Notes: generated from the sequence alone by a model not told the origin. 15,859 nt of DNA from UBA4717 sp002404395 (GCA_937902275.1 CALFNW010000023.1:1-15859), one strand, 5' to 3'. Counted from the first letter of the stretch, positions 1 through 7,853 are shown. Program-made: numbers and translations.

Positions 1-41
1 TTGAACTCATTTGTTTTTTCAATATTTTCGGTCTCACATCA

Positions 42-70
42 TTGACAAATGTACATTTGGCTAAATTCAT
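42..70. promoter_or_regulatory. Perfect 14-bp palindrome upstream of azlC
   Basis: CAAATGTACATTTG at 46-59 is its own reverse complement and overlaps a TTGACA hexamer at 42-47. No good -10 box follows at the right distance on the plus strand. It may be an operator for the azlC promoter 60 bp downstream or for a gene beyond the left edge. The remaining bases 1-120 hold nothing else I can support. Confidence 0.35.
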
Positions 71-119
71 TTTTTGACCCGAGGCGTTTCAGACGATGCG
101 GGCAAAATACAGTTTACTA

Positions 120-149
120 CTTGACAAATACGGTTGTCAAGCCTACAAT
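120..149 (+). promoter_or_regulatory. Sigma-A promoter of azlCD with embedded operator-like inverted repeat
   Basis: TTGACA (121-126) and TACAAT (144-149) are separated by 17 bp. The -35 box lies in a perfect inverted repeat: CTTGACAA at 120-127 and TTGTCAAG at 134-141, with a 6-bp centre. A protein bound there would block RNA polymerase, so repression is the likely mode. The regulator is not in the window. A 10-bp direct repeat TTGTTGATCG (152-161 and 177-186) lies in the short leader before the AAGGAG ribosome binding site. Confidence 0.7.
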
Positions 150-204
150 TGTTGTTGATCGGTTATATTTTGGAATTTGTTGATCGAATATCAAGGAGAA
201 TTAA

Positions 205-906
205 ATGGTACGCAAGGCTTTTAAAACCGCATTTCCATATACAATACCTATTTTTGCGGGATTTTGGTTTCTTGGGATAACTTACGGAATATACATGAAT
301 GTTTCCGGTTTCAGCTTTTGGTATCCCATGCTTATGAGTCTGACGATCTTCGGCGGCAGTCTGGAATTTTTGGCGGTCAGTATGCTGCTTGCTCCTTTTG
401 CGCCGCTTCAGGTATTTTTTATGACGCTGATGATCCAGGCGCGGCATCTGTTTTACGGAATTTCGATGTTAGACAAATTCAAGGGCATGGGGTGGAAAAA
501 GCCGTATCTGATCTTCGGAATGTGTGACGAAACATTCAGCATAAATTGCACTGCAAACATTCCGGACGATGTTGATCGCGGTTGGTTCTATTTCTTTGTT
601 ACGCTGCTCAACCACTTTTATTGGTTCAGCGGAGCAACTATAGGCGGACTTGTGGGAAGTTTGCTTAAGTTCAACACCGAGGGATTGGACTTTGTGATGA
701 CGGCAATGTTTACAGTAATCTTTACAGAGCAATGGCTGAAATCAAAACATCACGTCAGCGAGTGGGTCGGTATGGCGGCAAGTGTCGGCTGTCTTGCGGT
801 CTTTGGAGCGGATAATTTTCTGATCCCGACGATGATCTGTATTTTGATTGCACTTACGGCTTTGCGAAAGACTGCGGAGAGGGAAACGGAGGCGAATGTA
901 AGATGA
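205..906 (+). CDS. azlC: AzlC family branched-chain amino acid exporter, large subunit
   Basis: This 233-aa protein is an integral membrane subunit of the AzlCD exporter, which pumps out branched-chain amino acids or analogues such as 4-azaleucine in the family's namesake. Visible family traits are the N-terminal AFPYTIPIFAGFWFLGITYG stretch, a long run of hydrophobic helices, and the QARHLFYGISML segment near residues 80-90, which is typical of AzlC. The length is normal for the family. The start is supported by AAGGAG about 8 nt upstream of the ATG. The stop overlaps the start of azlD by four bases (ATGA), so the two are translationally coupled. Expression is probably controlled through the inverted repeat at 120-141. 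The exact exported substrate cannot be read from sequence. Confidence 0.93.
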   Translation: MVRKAFKTAFPYTIPIFAGFWFLGITYGIYMNVSGFSFWYPMLMSLTIFGGSLEFLAVSMLLAPFAPLQVFFMTLMIQARHLFYGISMLDKFKGMGWKKPYLIFGMCDETFSINCTANIPDDVDRGWFYFFVTLLNHFYWFSGATIGGLVGSLLKFNTEGLDFVMTAMFTVIFTEQWLKSKHHVSEWVGMAASVGCLAVFGADNFLIPTMICILIALTALRKTAERETEANVR

Positions 907-1229
907 CGATATCGGAGCAAATGATCACTATTGCTATGTGTGTGCTCGGAACGATGATCACGCGTTTCCTGCCGTTTGCGGTGTTTAACTCCAAACGCCC
1001 CACTCCACGCTATATTCAGTATTTGGGCAAGGTGCTGCCCGGTGCGATCTTTGCTATGCTGGTAGTTTATTGTCTTCGGAATGTGTCGCTGTCAGGGGGA
1101 AGCCACGGTCTGCCGGAGTTGATCGCGATATTCGTGACGGTTGGGCTGCACCTTTGGAAAAGGCAAATGCTGTTGTCAATTGCCGGAGGCACGGTTTGCT
1201 ATATGTTGCTGATACAATTTATATTTTGA
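903..1229 (+). CDS. azlD: AzlD family branched-chain amino acid exporter, small subunit
   Basis: This 108-aa small membrane protein is the partner of AzlC in the branched-chain amino acid exporter. It has three to four hydrophobic segments. It also has the early MITRFLPFAVF motif at about residues 18-28, characteristic of AzlD, and the LGKVLPGAIFAMLVVYCLR segment that follows. It starts inside the last codons of azlC (ATGA overlap), which indicates one operon and coupled translation. It ends 56 bp before the convergent ABC exporter gene. I see only a very short hairpin in that gap and no convincing terminator. Confidence 0.92.
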   Translation: MTISEQMITIAMCVLGTMITRFLPFAVFNSKRPTPRYIQYLGKVLPGAIFAMLVVYCLRNVSLSGGSHGLPELIAIFVTVGLHLWKRQMLLSIAGGTVCYMLLIQFIF

Positions 1230-1285
1230 TGTTTTTTATGATTCCGACTGTCGGCGATGTGACGCTGAAAAAAGTTCGGAGCTGT

Positions 1286-3097
1286 TTATTCAAACTGACT
1301 GTTGTAAAGCGCGGCATATGCGCCGCCCTTGGCGATCAGCGCGTTGTGACTGCCTTGTTCGATTATGTTTCCGTGATCCATGAACAGGATACAGTCCGCG
1401 TCGCGGATAGTCGAAAGTCTGTGCGCTATTACAAAGGAAGTTCGTCCTTGCATGAGCAATGACATTGCTTTGCCGATCTCCGCTTCGGTTCTCGTGTCCA
1501 CACTTGAGGTAGCCTCGTCGAGAATCAGGATCGGCGGGTCGCACAGGAACACACGCGCAATAGTTAGAAGCTGTCGCTGACCGACCGAGATATTTGCGGC
1601 GTCGTTATCAAGCATCGTGTCATAGCCCTGAGGCATTGTTTTGATAAAGTAATGGATCTTCGCCATTTCAGCTGCCGCCTCAATTTCGGCGCGTGTCGCG
1701 TTTTCCTTGCCGTAAGCAATATTTTCGGCGATTGTGCCGTTAAATAACCACGTGTCCTGCAAGACCATGCCGAAATTGCTTCGCAAAGTTTTGCGTGTCA
1801 GATCGGCTATCGTAATACCGTCAACGGTAATTTTACCGCTGCCGACCTCGTAAAAGCGCATGAGCAGGTTAACAAGCGTTGTTTTGCCCGCGCCCGTCGC
1901 TCCGACAATAGCGATCTTTTGACCCTGCTTTGCTGTGAAGCTGATGTTCTTCATGAGAATTTTATCGTGAGAATACCCGAAGCTTACATTCTCAAAGGTA
2001 ACGACTCCTTTGGCACGTTTCATCGGAACAGGGTGCTCGGTGTCCTTTATTTCTTCCTTGTCGTCGAGAAATTCAAAGGTTCTTTCCGCAGAGGCAAACG
2101 CCGACTGCATGGAGTTTATCATATATGCCGCTTCGGTCAGCGGTTCTGAGCACATTCCCATGTATTGAAAATATGCCTGAATCGCACCGAAAGTCATAAA
2201 GCCTTTCACCATGCGAAAGCAGCCGATGAGCAGAATGACCATTTGCGAAAGCCTTGACAAAAAGCGGATGCTCGGATTGACGCTGTTTGTGAGAAAGTCG
2301 GTCCTTTCATTTGCTGCCGCTACGTCCTCAATTGCTTTGTTCATCGCGGCTGTGCTGCTTTCTTCATTGTTGTACGCCAGTATAACATTTCTGCCGGTGT
2401 AATATTCCTCGGCAAGTCCCGTCAGTACGGCGACTTTTTCCTGACGTTCGGAGGAAAGGTCAAGGTTTTTGTCGGCAACGATTTTTGTAATGCCGAAGCT
2501 GACCGCTGTAAAAGCAATGAAAATAAGCGTAAGGAGCGGGCTGAAATAAAACATGAACACGAAAGAACCGACGATCGTTCCGAGCGAGGTAATAAAACGC
2601 AGAAGTCCGGTTTGCAGAGTCTCGGAAATTTTGTCAAGGTCGCTTGTAACTTTTGAAAGTATTTCGCCGGGTTTGTTTCCGTCAAAAAACTTCAGCGGCA
2701 ATTTGTGAAGCTTGTCGCTGATCTGTTCGCGCAACGTCAGGATCAGCTTTTCGGCAACGCTTGCCATAAGGAAAGCCTGAAAGAAATAGAATGCCGACTG
2801 AATAGCGTACATTATCGTTATCACGACAAGCTGTCTGCCGAGCGGTTCCCACGGAACGGCGAAATGACTGCCGTTTGCAACAGCGGTTTTGACTGTGACA
2901 ATCAAAGAATCCATGACGTCCGCGCTGTAATAGGGAGTAAGTATATTTAGTACAGTTGATATTATGACGGAGAAAATTACAATGATCAGGCGTGATTTTT
3001 GATTTTTCAGTTGCCCGAAAAGGCGTTTTGCGGTTTTTAAGGCGTGCTTTGGCGCGTCTTTTTCAAAAAACGCGTTTTTTTCTTTATTGTCGCTCAT
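1286..3097 (-). CDS. ABC exporter half-transporter, catalytically competent ATPase subunit
   Basis: This 603-aa fused permease-ATPase forms one half of a heterodimeric type IV ABC exporter in the cytoplasmic membrane. Membrane helices occupy about residues 40-330. The nucleotide-binding domain follows, with Walker A GATGAGKTT near 397, Walker B ILILDEATSSVD near 522-533 with the catalytic Glu intact, and an H-loop His in VIAHRLSTI near 555-562. The signature motif reads ISVGQ instead of LSGGQ, so the ATP site completed by this signature should be weakened. The start lies in an ATGA overlap with the upstream half-transporter, and AGGAGG sits within that gene's last codons. The likely role is multidrug or peptide export. 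Relatives by architecture are TM288, LmrD and BmrD; the substrate is unknown. Confidence 0.93.
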   Translation of the reverse strand: MSDNKEKNAFFEKDAPKHALKTAKRLFGQLKNQKSRLIIVIFSVIISTVLNILTPYYSADVMDSLIVTVKTAVANGSHFAVPWEPLGRQLVVITIMYAIQSAFYFFQAFLMASVAEKLILTLREQISDKLHKLPLKFFDGNKPGEILSKVTSDLDKISETLQTGLLRFITSLGTIVGSFVFMFYFSPLLTLIFIAFTAVSFGITKIVADKNLDLSSERQEKVAVLTGLAEEYYTGRNVILAYNNEESSTAAMNKAIEDVAAANERTDFLTNSVNPSIRFLSRLSQMVILLIGCFRMVKGFMTFGAIQAYFQYMGMCSEPLTEAAYMINSMQSAFASAERTFEFLDDKEEIKDTEHPVPMKRAKGVVTFENVSFGYSHDKILMKNISFTAKQGQKIAIVGATGAGKTTLVNLLMRFYEVGSGKITVDGITIADLTRKTLRSNFGMVLQDTWLFNGTIAENIAYGKENATRAEIEAAAEMAKIHYFIKTMPQGYDTMLDNDAANISVGQRQLLTIARVFLCDPPILILDEATSSVDTRTEAEIGKAMSLLMQGRTSFVIAHRLSTIRDADCILFMDHGNIIEQGSHNALIAKGGAYAALYNSQFE

Positions 3098-4827
3098 CTT
3101 TCGGCTGCCTCCTTCGTCTGTGATTTAAAAATTTCCCTGTATACATCGCAATTTTCAAGCAATTCTTCATGCTTTCCGATGCCGACCGGTCTGCCTTCGT
3201 TCAGGACTATGATACGGTCGGCGTGCTGAATGGAACTGATCCTTTGCGCGATAATTACGATCGTCTTGTCGCTTTTTTCTTTCAGAAGGGCTTTGCGGAG
3301 CGCCGCGTCGGTCTTGAAGTCGAGCGCCGAAAAGCTGTCGTCGAAAATATAAAGTTGCGGATCTTTTACAATAGCACGGGCAATTGAAAGCCGCTGCTTC
3401 TGTCCGCCGGAAAAGTTCGTCCCGCCTTGCGACACATATGAATTCAGTCCGTCCGGCAGAGCGCGGACAAAATTTCCCGCCTGTGCGATATCAAGCGCGT
3501 GCAGCAGTTCAGCATCGGTTGCGGATTTGTTTCCGTAGCGGAGATTTTCGGCAATGGTACCCGAAAAGAGCCACGCGCGCTGTTGAACATATGAAACATT
3601 GTCGCGGAGCTGTCTTTGAGGCATATCGCGGATATCAACACCGCAGAGTCTGATGCTTCCGTCGGTAACATCGTTGAAACGAAGCATAAGCGACGCGACG
3701 GTGGATTTTCCGCTGCCCGTTCCGCCGATGACAGCGGTGGTCTCGCCTTTTTTGCAGACGAAATCGAGGTCTTGCAATGTGTATTCGTCGGAATCGGCAT
3801 AGCGGAAAGAAACGTTTTCAAATGAAAGGACATTTTCATGATCCGTAAGCTCGATATCACTTTGCGTTTTGTCCTTTATCTGCGGATCGTACGACAGGAC
3901 TTCGCCGATTCGGTTTGAGCACTCCATCGCGCGCGGAAACGAAAGGATCACAAACTGAGCCATCATCACGCTGAACAGCGCCATGATCGCATATTCAATA
4001 ATTGCCGTAATATCGCCGACGCCGAATACACCGGAAACGATGCGGCTCCCACTGAGCCAATAGACAAGCACGACGAAAAGGTTGATTGAGAAATTAGTCA
4101 GTCCGTCAAGCCCCGCAAACATTTTGTTTGCCTTGACCGAGGTGGTTTTATAGTCGCGAAAAGCCGTGTTCAGACGTTCGGTCTCATGCTCCTGCTTGTT
4201 GAATGCGCGGACCACACGTACGCCCGTAATATTTTCGAGCAGGACCGTGCTCATTCTGTCGAGCAGTTTTTGCAGCTTACGGAAGAGCGGCGACGCGCTT
4301 CGCATGATAAAGTACGCGATAAAAACGATCAATGCAAGCACGGCAAGCAATATAAGACCGATAAATCTGTCCTTTGCAAACGACAGAACGATCGCTGTGA
4401 CGAAGATGATCGGCACAGGGAGCATCATCTGAAAAATATTGACTACCGCAAACTGAATGGTCGCTACATCGGATACCGTCCGAGTGGTCATTGACGCTGT
4501 GCCGAAGGTCTGAAAATCATATACCGACAAATCAAGCGATTTTTTGTATATCTCCTCGCGTATATCCGCGCCGACTTTTGCCGCAAGTTTGGCGCAGACA
4601 TATCCGCCGACGATCGCACCGATTCCGGCGAATACCGATGCGCTCAGCATTTTGATGCCGGTGGTCAAAAGCTCTTCAAAACCCGTGACCGCAGAAGAAC
4701 CCTTATTCAGCATTTCGGCGGCGTAGGTGGGAATCAACATCATTCCTACCATATCCATAGCCATAAATAAAGCCGTGAAAATGCACAGCTTAAGGTGCGG
4801 TCTTAAAAACCGTAAAATCAATTTCAT
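3094..4827 (-). CDS. ABC exporter half-transporter, degenerate ATPase subunit
   Basis: This 577-aa fused permease-ATPase is the partner of the following gene. The transmembrane domain covers about residues 15-310. The ATPase domain has Walker A GGTGSGKST near 368-376 and a canonical FSGGQ signature near 471. Its Walker B ends FDDS, with Asp in place of the catalytic Glu, near 495. The switch His is replaced by Gln in IIAQRISS near 523-530. The degenerate catalytic residues here pair with the degenerate signature in the partner, which leaves one active ATP site per dimer as in TM287/288. It is first in the operon, 90 bp from the divergent MerR gene. A GAGGG ribosome binding site lies about 11 nt upstream of the ATG. 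The promoter is shared and probably MerR-controlled. Confidence 0.93.
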   Translation of the reverse strand: MKLILRFLRPHLKLCIFTALFMAMDMVGMMLIPTYAAEMLNKGSSAVTGFEELLTTGIKMLSASVFAGIGAIVGGYVCAKLAAKVGADIREEIYKKSLDLSVYDFQTFGTASMTTRTVSDVATIQFAVVNIFQMMLPVPIIFVTAIVLSFAKDRFIGLILLAVLALIVFIAYFIMRSASPLFRKLQKLLDRMSTVLLENITGVRVVRAFNKQEHETERLNTAFRDYKTTSVKANKMFAGLDGLTNFSINLFVVLVYWLSGSRIVSGVFGVGDITAIIEYAIMALFSVMMAQFVILSFPRAMECSNRIGEVLSYDPQIKDKTQSDIELTDHENVLSFENVSFRYADSDEYTLQDLDFVCKKGETTAVIGGTGSGKSTVASLMLRFNDVTDGSIRLCGVDIRDMPQRQLRDNVSYVQQRAWLFSGTIAENLRYGNKSATDAELLHALDIAQAGNFVRALPDGLNSYVSQGGTNFSGGQKQRLSIARAIVKDPQLYIFDDSFSALDFKTDAALRKALLKEKSDKTIVIIAQRISSIQHADRIIVLNEGRPVGIGKHEELLENCDVYREIFKSQTKEAAER

Positions 4828-4848
4828 AAAAAAATTGCCCTCGTTTTC

Positions 4849-4904
4849 TTGACAGAAGTGTTTATGCTATGTTAGTATAAACTATATAGCAACTACACAG
4901 TCAA
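4849..4904. promoter_or_regulatory. Overlapping divergent promoters for the MerR gene and the ABC exporter
   Basis: On the minus strand TTGACT (4899-4904) and TATACT (4874-4879) are separated by 19 bp, the overlong spacer that MerR-family activators correct by twisting DNA; this one drives the exporter. On the plus strand TTGACA (4849-4854) and TAGTAT (4873-4878) have an 18-bp spacer and drive the regulator. The two -10 boxes overlap. CTTGAC (4848-4853) and GTCAAG (4900-4905) form an outer inverted repeat. Inside the minus-strand spacer is the palindrome CTATATAG (4882-4889), a plausible operator core. Expected behaviour, by analogy with BmrR-type systems, is ligand-dependent activation of the exporter. 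Confidence 0.75.
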
Positions 4905-4916
4905 GAGGCGGGTGCA

Positions 4917-5738
4917 ATGATTTCAAATAATTTTTTTACAATCTCCGATTTTGCCAAACTGATGGGTATAAGCAGGCAAACTCTTATATATTATGACCGT
5001 ATCGGATTGTTCAAGCCTATCAAAACGCTCGGAAATAAGTATCGCCTGTATTCCGAAAGTCAGATAAACGTTATCAGTCTGATCTCCATGCTCGGAGAAA
5101 TGGGCGTTCCGCTGAAGGAAATCAAGACGATCGTCGATAATATTTCACCCGACACCGCTATTGAAATACTGAAAAGGCAGCGGAATGAAGCGGAGGAAAA
5201 ACTGCGCAGGCTCCGCATGCTTGAGAACATGATAAACTTGCGTATCGAGCAAATTACTTTCGGGAAAGCGGTTGCGGAAAAAACGACGCTGCCGTTTTCG
5301 GTCATGGAGATTAAAGAAAACATTCCGCTGTATGTCGGCGAAGAACTGAACTGCGCTATGGATGATATTGAGGATAATTTTATCATCGACTTTTATGCAC
5401 GGTGCGAAAAGCTGAATTTTCCGCTGATATTTTCAAGCGGGCAGATGAAAAGCCGTGAAAACATTACGGCAGGCAAGACCGAAATTATTTCCAATATGTG
5501 CTTTACCTTAAAAGAGCCTGACGGTGCGAATGCCGTGATCCCGAAAGGACGGTACGCTGTCGGTTACGTACACGGCGATTACGGAGATACGGATAATACA
5601 TACGGGGAATTGCTGTCATTTATAAAAGGAAAAGGACTTAAAGTTGTCGGAAACGCATATGAGGAGTATTTACTTGACGAGTTGTCGGAAAGCGATCCGC
5701 TTAATTTTATTATGAGGATAATGGTACAGGTTGAGTGA
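4917..5738 (+). CDS. MerR family transcriptional regulator with GyrI-like ligand-binding domain
   Basis: This 273-aa DNA-binding regulator likely controls the adjacent ABC exporter. The N-terminal winged helix-turn-helix spans about residues 5-75 (ISDFAKLMGISRQTLIYYDRIGLFKP is the classic MerR signature region). A dimerisation coiled coil rich in Glu, Lys, Arg and Leu follows at about 80-115. The C-terminal portion, about 125-273, matches the length and pattern of an effector-binding GyrI-like domain, including the IPKGRYAVGYVHGDY strand and the GNAYEEYLLDE segment. This architecture is that of BmrR, which senses lipophilic cations and activates a multidrug exporter. The ATG is preceded by AAGAGGCGG at the right spacing. 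The actual ligand is unknown. Confidence 0.92.
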   Translation: MISNNFFTISDFAKLMGISRQTLIYYDRIGLFKPIKTLGNKYRLYSESQINVISLISMLGEMGVPLKEIKTIVDNISPDTAIEILKRQRNEAEEKLRRLRMLENMINLRIEQITFGKAVAEKTTLPFSVMEIKENIPLYVGEELNCAMDDIEDNFIIDFYARCEKLNFPLIFSSGQMKSRENITAGKTEIISNMCFTLKEPDGANAVIPKGRYAVGYVHGDYGDTDNTYGELLSFIKGKGLKVVGNAYEEYLLDELSESDPLNFIMRIMVQVE

Positions 5739-5753
5739 GGTCCAACGGCGTAT

Positions 5754-5774
5754 CGGATATTATCTATCCGTTTT
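5754..5774 (+). terminator. Weak intrinsic terminator after the MerR gene
   Basis: CGGATA (5754-5759) and TATCCG (5765-5770) form a 6-bp stem with a TTATC loop, followed by TTTTGCTTTT. It overlaps the last codons of the convergent hydrolase gene. Confidence 0.45.
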
Positions 5775-6513
5775 GCTTTTCAATGATCGACTTCAGCATT
5801 GCCGCAAACCCTTGCGGATCGCGTATCTGATACTGCATATGCCTAAACCCCTCAAATACCGGATAATTACTCTTTGGATAGGCTTTCATCACTGCATTGC
5901 GGTATTTAAAGTGTTCTTCCGCGCTTCCGAACGCAAAATATGTATCTTTTTGGAGGGCTTCAGACAAAGGCGGAAAAGGTTTGTCCTCCAGACTGTCCGA
6001 AAGCTGACGTCGCAGATTGCCGTATTTCAATGCTTTGCCCGCGGCAATGAAGTAGGGTTTAATTGCGTCGTCGTCGCACCACATGATCTTCCCGAGCGTT
6101 CCGCCTTTTGACAGATACACGCTTTTTATAGCAAGATACAGAAACGGAGTCATGATCAGACGCGTGGCTTTGCCGATTTGTGCGAACTGTCCGCCGTCGA
6201 AGAATACGCCGTGCACAGGCAGAGCAGTCTGCGCAAGAAATGCCATAGCCAGATCTGCGCCGATAGACGAAGCAACTACTAAAGCAAGGCTTTTTACGCC
6301 CTGCTCACGCAGAAAGGCTTCGACCTGACGCACCTCATCTCCTTTGCTTATATACTTTTGATCTTGGCAGTAAACGGTGGAGGTCGGAAGCACACAGAAA
6401 TATTTGTCCTGCAAATGCCGCGCGACGGGTTCGTTGCTCGCACCCGTTACTCCCATGGCATGGAAAAAGAGCACGGCGGGTTTTTGATTATTTCCAAGTG
6501 TTTCAAACTGCAT
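5764..6513 (-). CDS. Alpha/beta hydrolase fold protein
   Basis: This 249-aa protein is predicted to be cytoplasmic, with no signal peptide. The fold is supported by an oxyanion-hole turn HAMGVTG at residues 18-24, a nucleophile elbow ASSIG near 80-85 (small-x-Ser-x-Gly), the Asp-containing FFDGGQF segment near 103-109, a FAFGSAEE strand end near 190-197 that may carry the acid, and a C-terminal His in FRHMQY near 222-227. A catalytic triad is therefore complete by position. The N-terminal Met is supported by AAGGAA about 5 nt upstream. A perfect 6-bp hairpin lies immediately before that RBS. The substrate is unknown; esterase or lipase-like activity is an inference from the fold only. Confidence 0.8.
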   Translation of the reverse strand: MQFETLGNNQKPAVLFFHAMGVTGASNEPVARHLQDKYFCVLPTSTVYCQDQKYISKGDEVRQVEAFLREQGVKSLALVVASSIGADLAMAFLAQTALPVHGVFFDGGQFAQIGKATRLIMTPFLYLAIKSVYLSKGGTLGKIMWCDDDAIKPYFIAAGKALKYGNLRRQLSDSLEDKPFPPLSEALQKDTYFAFGSAEEHFKYRNAVMKAYPKSNYPVFEGFRHMQYQIRDPQGFAAMLKSIIEKQNG

Positions 6514-6526
6514 TTTAATTCCTTAC

Positions 6527-6541
6527 GTCGGCGAAGCCGAC
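6527..6541 (-). other. Tight hairpin in the leader of the hydrolase gene
   Basis: On the minus strand GTCGGC-TTC-GCCGAC forms a 6-bp GC-rich stem with a 3-nt loop. It ends just a few bases before the AAGGAA ribosome binding site. It has no T-run, so it is not a terminator. It may stabilise the transcript end or tune initiation. Confidence 0.4.
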
Positions 6542-6596
6542 TCAAAACAATCGGTAGATCAAAAACGGTTCGTTATTTGAAAGAGGTGAAATTTTC

Positions 6597-6695
6597 ATGC
6601 GGTATGCTATGTTCGGTTTGAAAAAATATCATTATAATTGCCGACATAAGTACCGTGCGGAATACATCGAATCGGGTTTAGGACTCAGATTATAA
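6597..6695 (+). CDS. Possible 32-aa small ORF
   Basis: An ATG at 6597 follows AAAGAGGTGA with an 8-nt gap, a good ribosome binding site. It opens a 32-codon frame that is basic and aromatic, beginning MRYAMFGLKKYHYNC and ending GLGLRL. It fills the gap between two minus-strand genes and is antisense to the hydrolase gene's upstream region. I do not recognise it. It has no obvious membrane segment. A clear plus-strand promoter is not visible, so it may be chance. Confidence 0.25.
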   Translation: MRYAMFGLKKYHYNCRHKYRAEYIESGLGLRL

Positions 6696-6701
6696 AATAT
6701 T

Positions 6702-7415
6702 TTATATTTCTGCCGTCTTGGTTTTCCTGCCCGCCCAGACCGCATTTGCAAGCATCCAAAGGCAGAGCGCCGCGTTGCCCGAACCTTGGCTCAATACAAA
6801 GTCCCATGTGGAAGTCTCAGCGCCGAGCGCCTGACGCAGATCGGGTATCAGAACAAACACGACCTGAAAAATAATCATATGAAATACAAACATCTGCCGC
6901 GGCAGAACGGTTTTATTTGAAAGCACCGCAAAGGCGCTTGAAAGGATCATCAAAACCATTCCCGCGTATGCAATTCCCATAGTCGGCATCAGACGGGTGT
7001 ATTGCGCTTGGATTAATGCTATGGTTTCTTCGCGACCGAGAACCGGTGAAAGTGTGCTTGTCCAATCGGCAAGACTGCCGATAAAAAAGTGTAATGTACC
7101 TGCCGTAGCTATGTAGATCACGCCGCCTGCAAGCAAAGCAAGGCGTGTTTTTCGATACTGCGGTTTTATCTGTCGGTAGGATGCCCGAACTGTAAAAAAT
7201 CCGAGCGTCATGCCGCAAAGCCCGGTTACAAGCAACAGCGGAAGCCGCCATGATTCATAAGCGCCGTTCAGATACGCTTCACGCATAAACAGTCCGCTGT
7301 CACCGGGGCTTGCAGTGACCACGCTCAGGCACAGATCTCCGACGAGCATCAAAAGTGCTCCGAGTGCCCCGAGCAGGCAATCGCGTTTATATGCCGCCAG
7401 CTCCTTGAAATTCAT
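6702..7415 (-). CDS. Multi-pass membrane protein of unknown function, possibly DUF6796-like
   Basis: This 237-aa protein has about seven hydrophobic helices, at approximately residues 12-32, 57-77, 90-110, 140-162, 170-195 and 205-228, with an N-terminal cytoplasmic KRD segment. The general pattern (LLMLVGDLCL near the N-terminus, then ESWRLPLLLVTGL) is reminiscent of proteins annotated as DUF6796 in Clostridia. That assignment comes from memory and is unverified. The start is supported by AAAGGAG about 7 nt upstream. It has its own promoter 218 nt upstream, giving an unusually long leader. No catalytic motif is apparent. Confidence 0.75.
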   Translation of the reverse strand: MNFKELAAYKRDCLLGALGALLMLVGDLCLSVVTASPGDSGLFMREAYLNGAYESWRLPLLLVTGLCGMTLGFFTVRASYRQIKPQYRKTRLALLAGGVIYIATAGTLHFFIGSLADWTSTLSPVLGREETIALIQAQYTRLMPTMGIAYAGMVLMILSSAFAVLSNKTVLPRQMFVFHMIIFQVVFVLIPDLRQALGAETSTWDFVLSQGSGNAALCLWMLANAVWAGRKTKTAEI

Positions 7416-7633
7416 TTTTGTCTCCTTTATCCGCGACGGTTAGCGCAAACTAACTGCAGCGCTTTGAAAAAGCCGCATAGCGGAGATCGGTTCATATTTA
7501 ATAAATAAGTCATTAAAAGCGCTGTAAGCAGAGCACACGACCTTTGCCGATGCTGTCAAAGTCATAGAAATTTTATCATATTCGGAAAAATACGTTTTTG
7601 ACGAAAATGCCGGGATCGCTTATGGGCGCTTAC
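7416..7633 (-). promoter_or_regulatory. Long 5' leader of the membrane protein gene
   Basis: The predicted transcript start near 7633 leaves about 218 nt before the ATG at 7415. The leader contains a hairpin GTTAG-N6-CTAAC (7439-7454) near the RBS and nested GCGC repeats around it. It also contains a 41-codon open frame beginning at an ATG with no RBS (MTLTASAKVVC...). I cannot match it to a known riboswitch class by eye. Confidence 0.35.
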
Positions 7634-7639
7634 GGGTCG

Positions 7640-7668
7640 ATTATATCATACGTACATTGCTTTTTCAA
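7640..7668 (-). promoter_or_regulatory. Sigma-A promoter of the membrane protein gene
   Basis: On the minus strand TTGAAA (7663-7668) and a perfect TATAAT (7640-7645) are separated by 17 bp. Confidence 0.75.
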
Positions 7669-7784
7669 TAGCAAAGCGACATTTTTTACCGAAAAATCAA
7701 AAAGAAAATACAGTTTATATAGTTGTGCGGAAAACATAAGTTTTGCCCCAAAAACGATAGAGTTTGTTTAATAAAAATGAAGCG

Positions 7785-7818
7785 TAAATAAAAAACGGAA
7801 CAAGCGTAACCTGTTCCG
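7785..7818 (-). terminator. Intrinsic terminator of the small-gene array
   Basis: CGGAACA (7796-7802) and TGTTCCG (7812-7818) form a 7-bp stem, extendable by a G-U pair, with a loop of about 9 nt. On the minus strand it is followed by TTTTTTATTT. It lies 36 bp beyond the last open frame of the array. The interval 7669-7785 holds nothing else I can support. Confidence 0.75.
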
Positions 7819-7853
7819 ATACTGATGTACCGACGAATACACAGCAGGATTTT

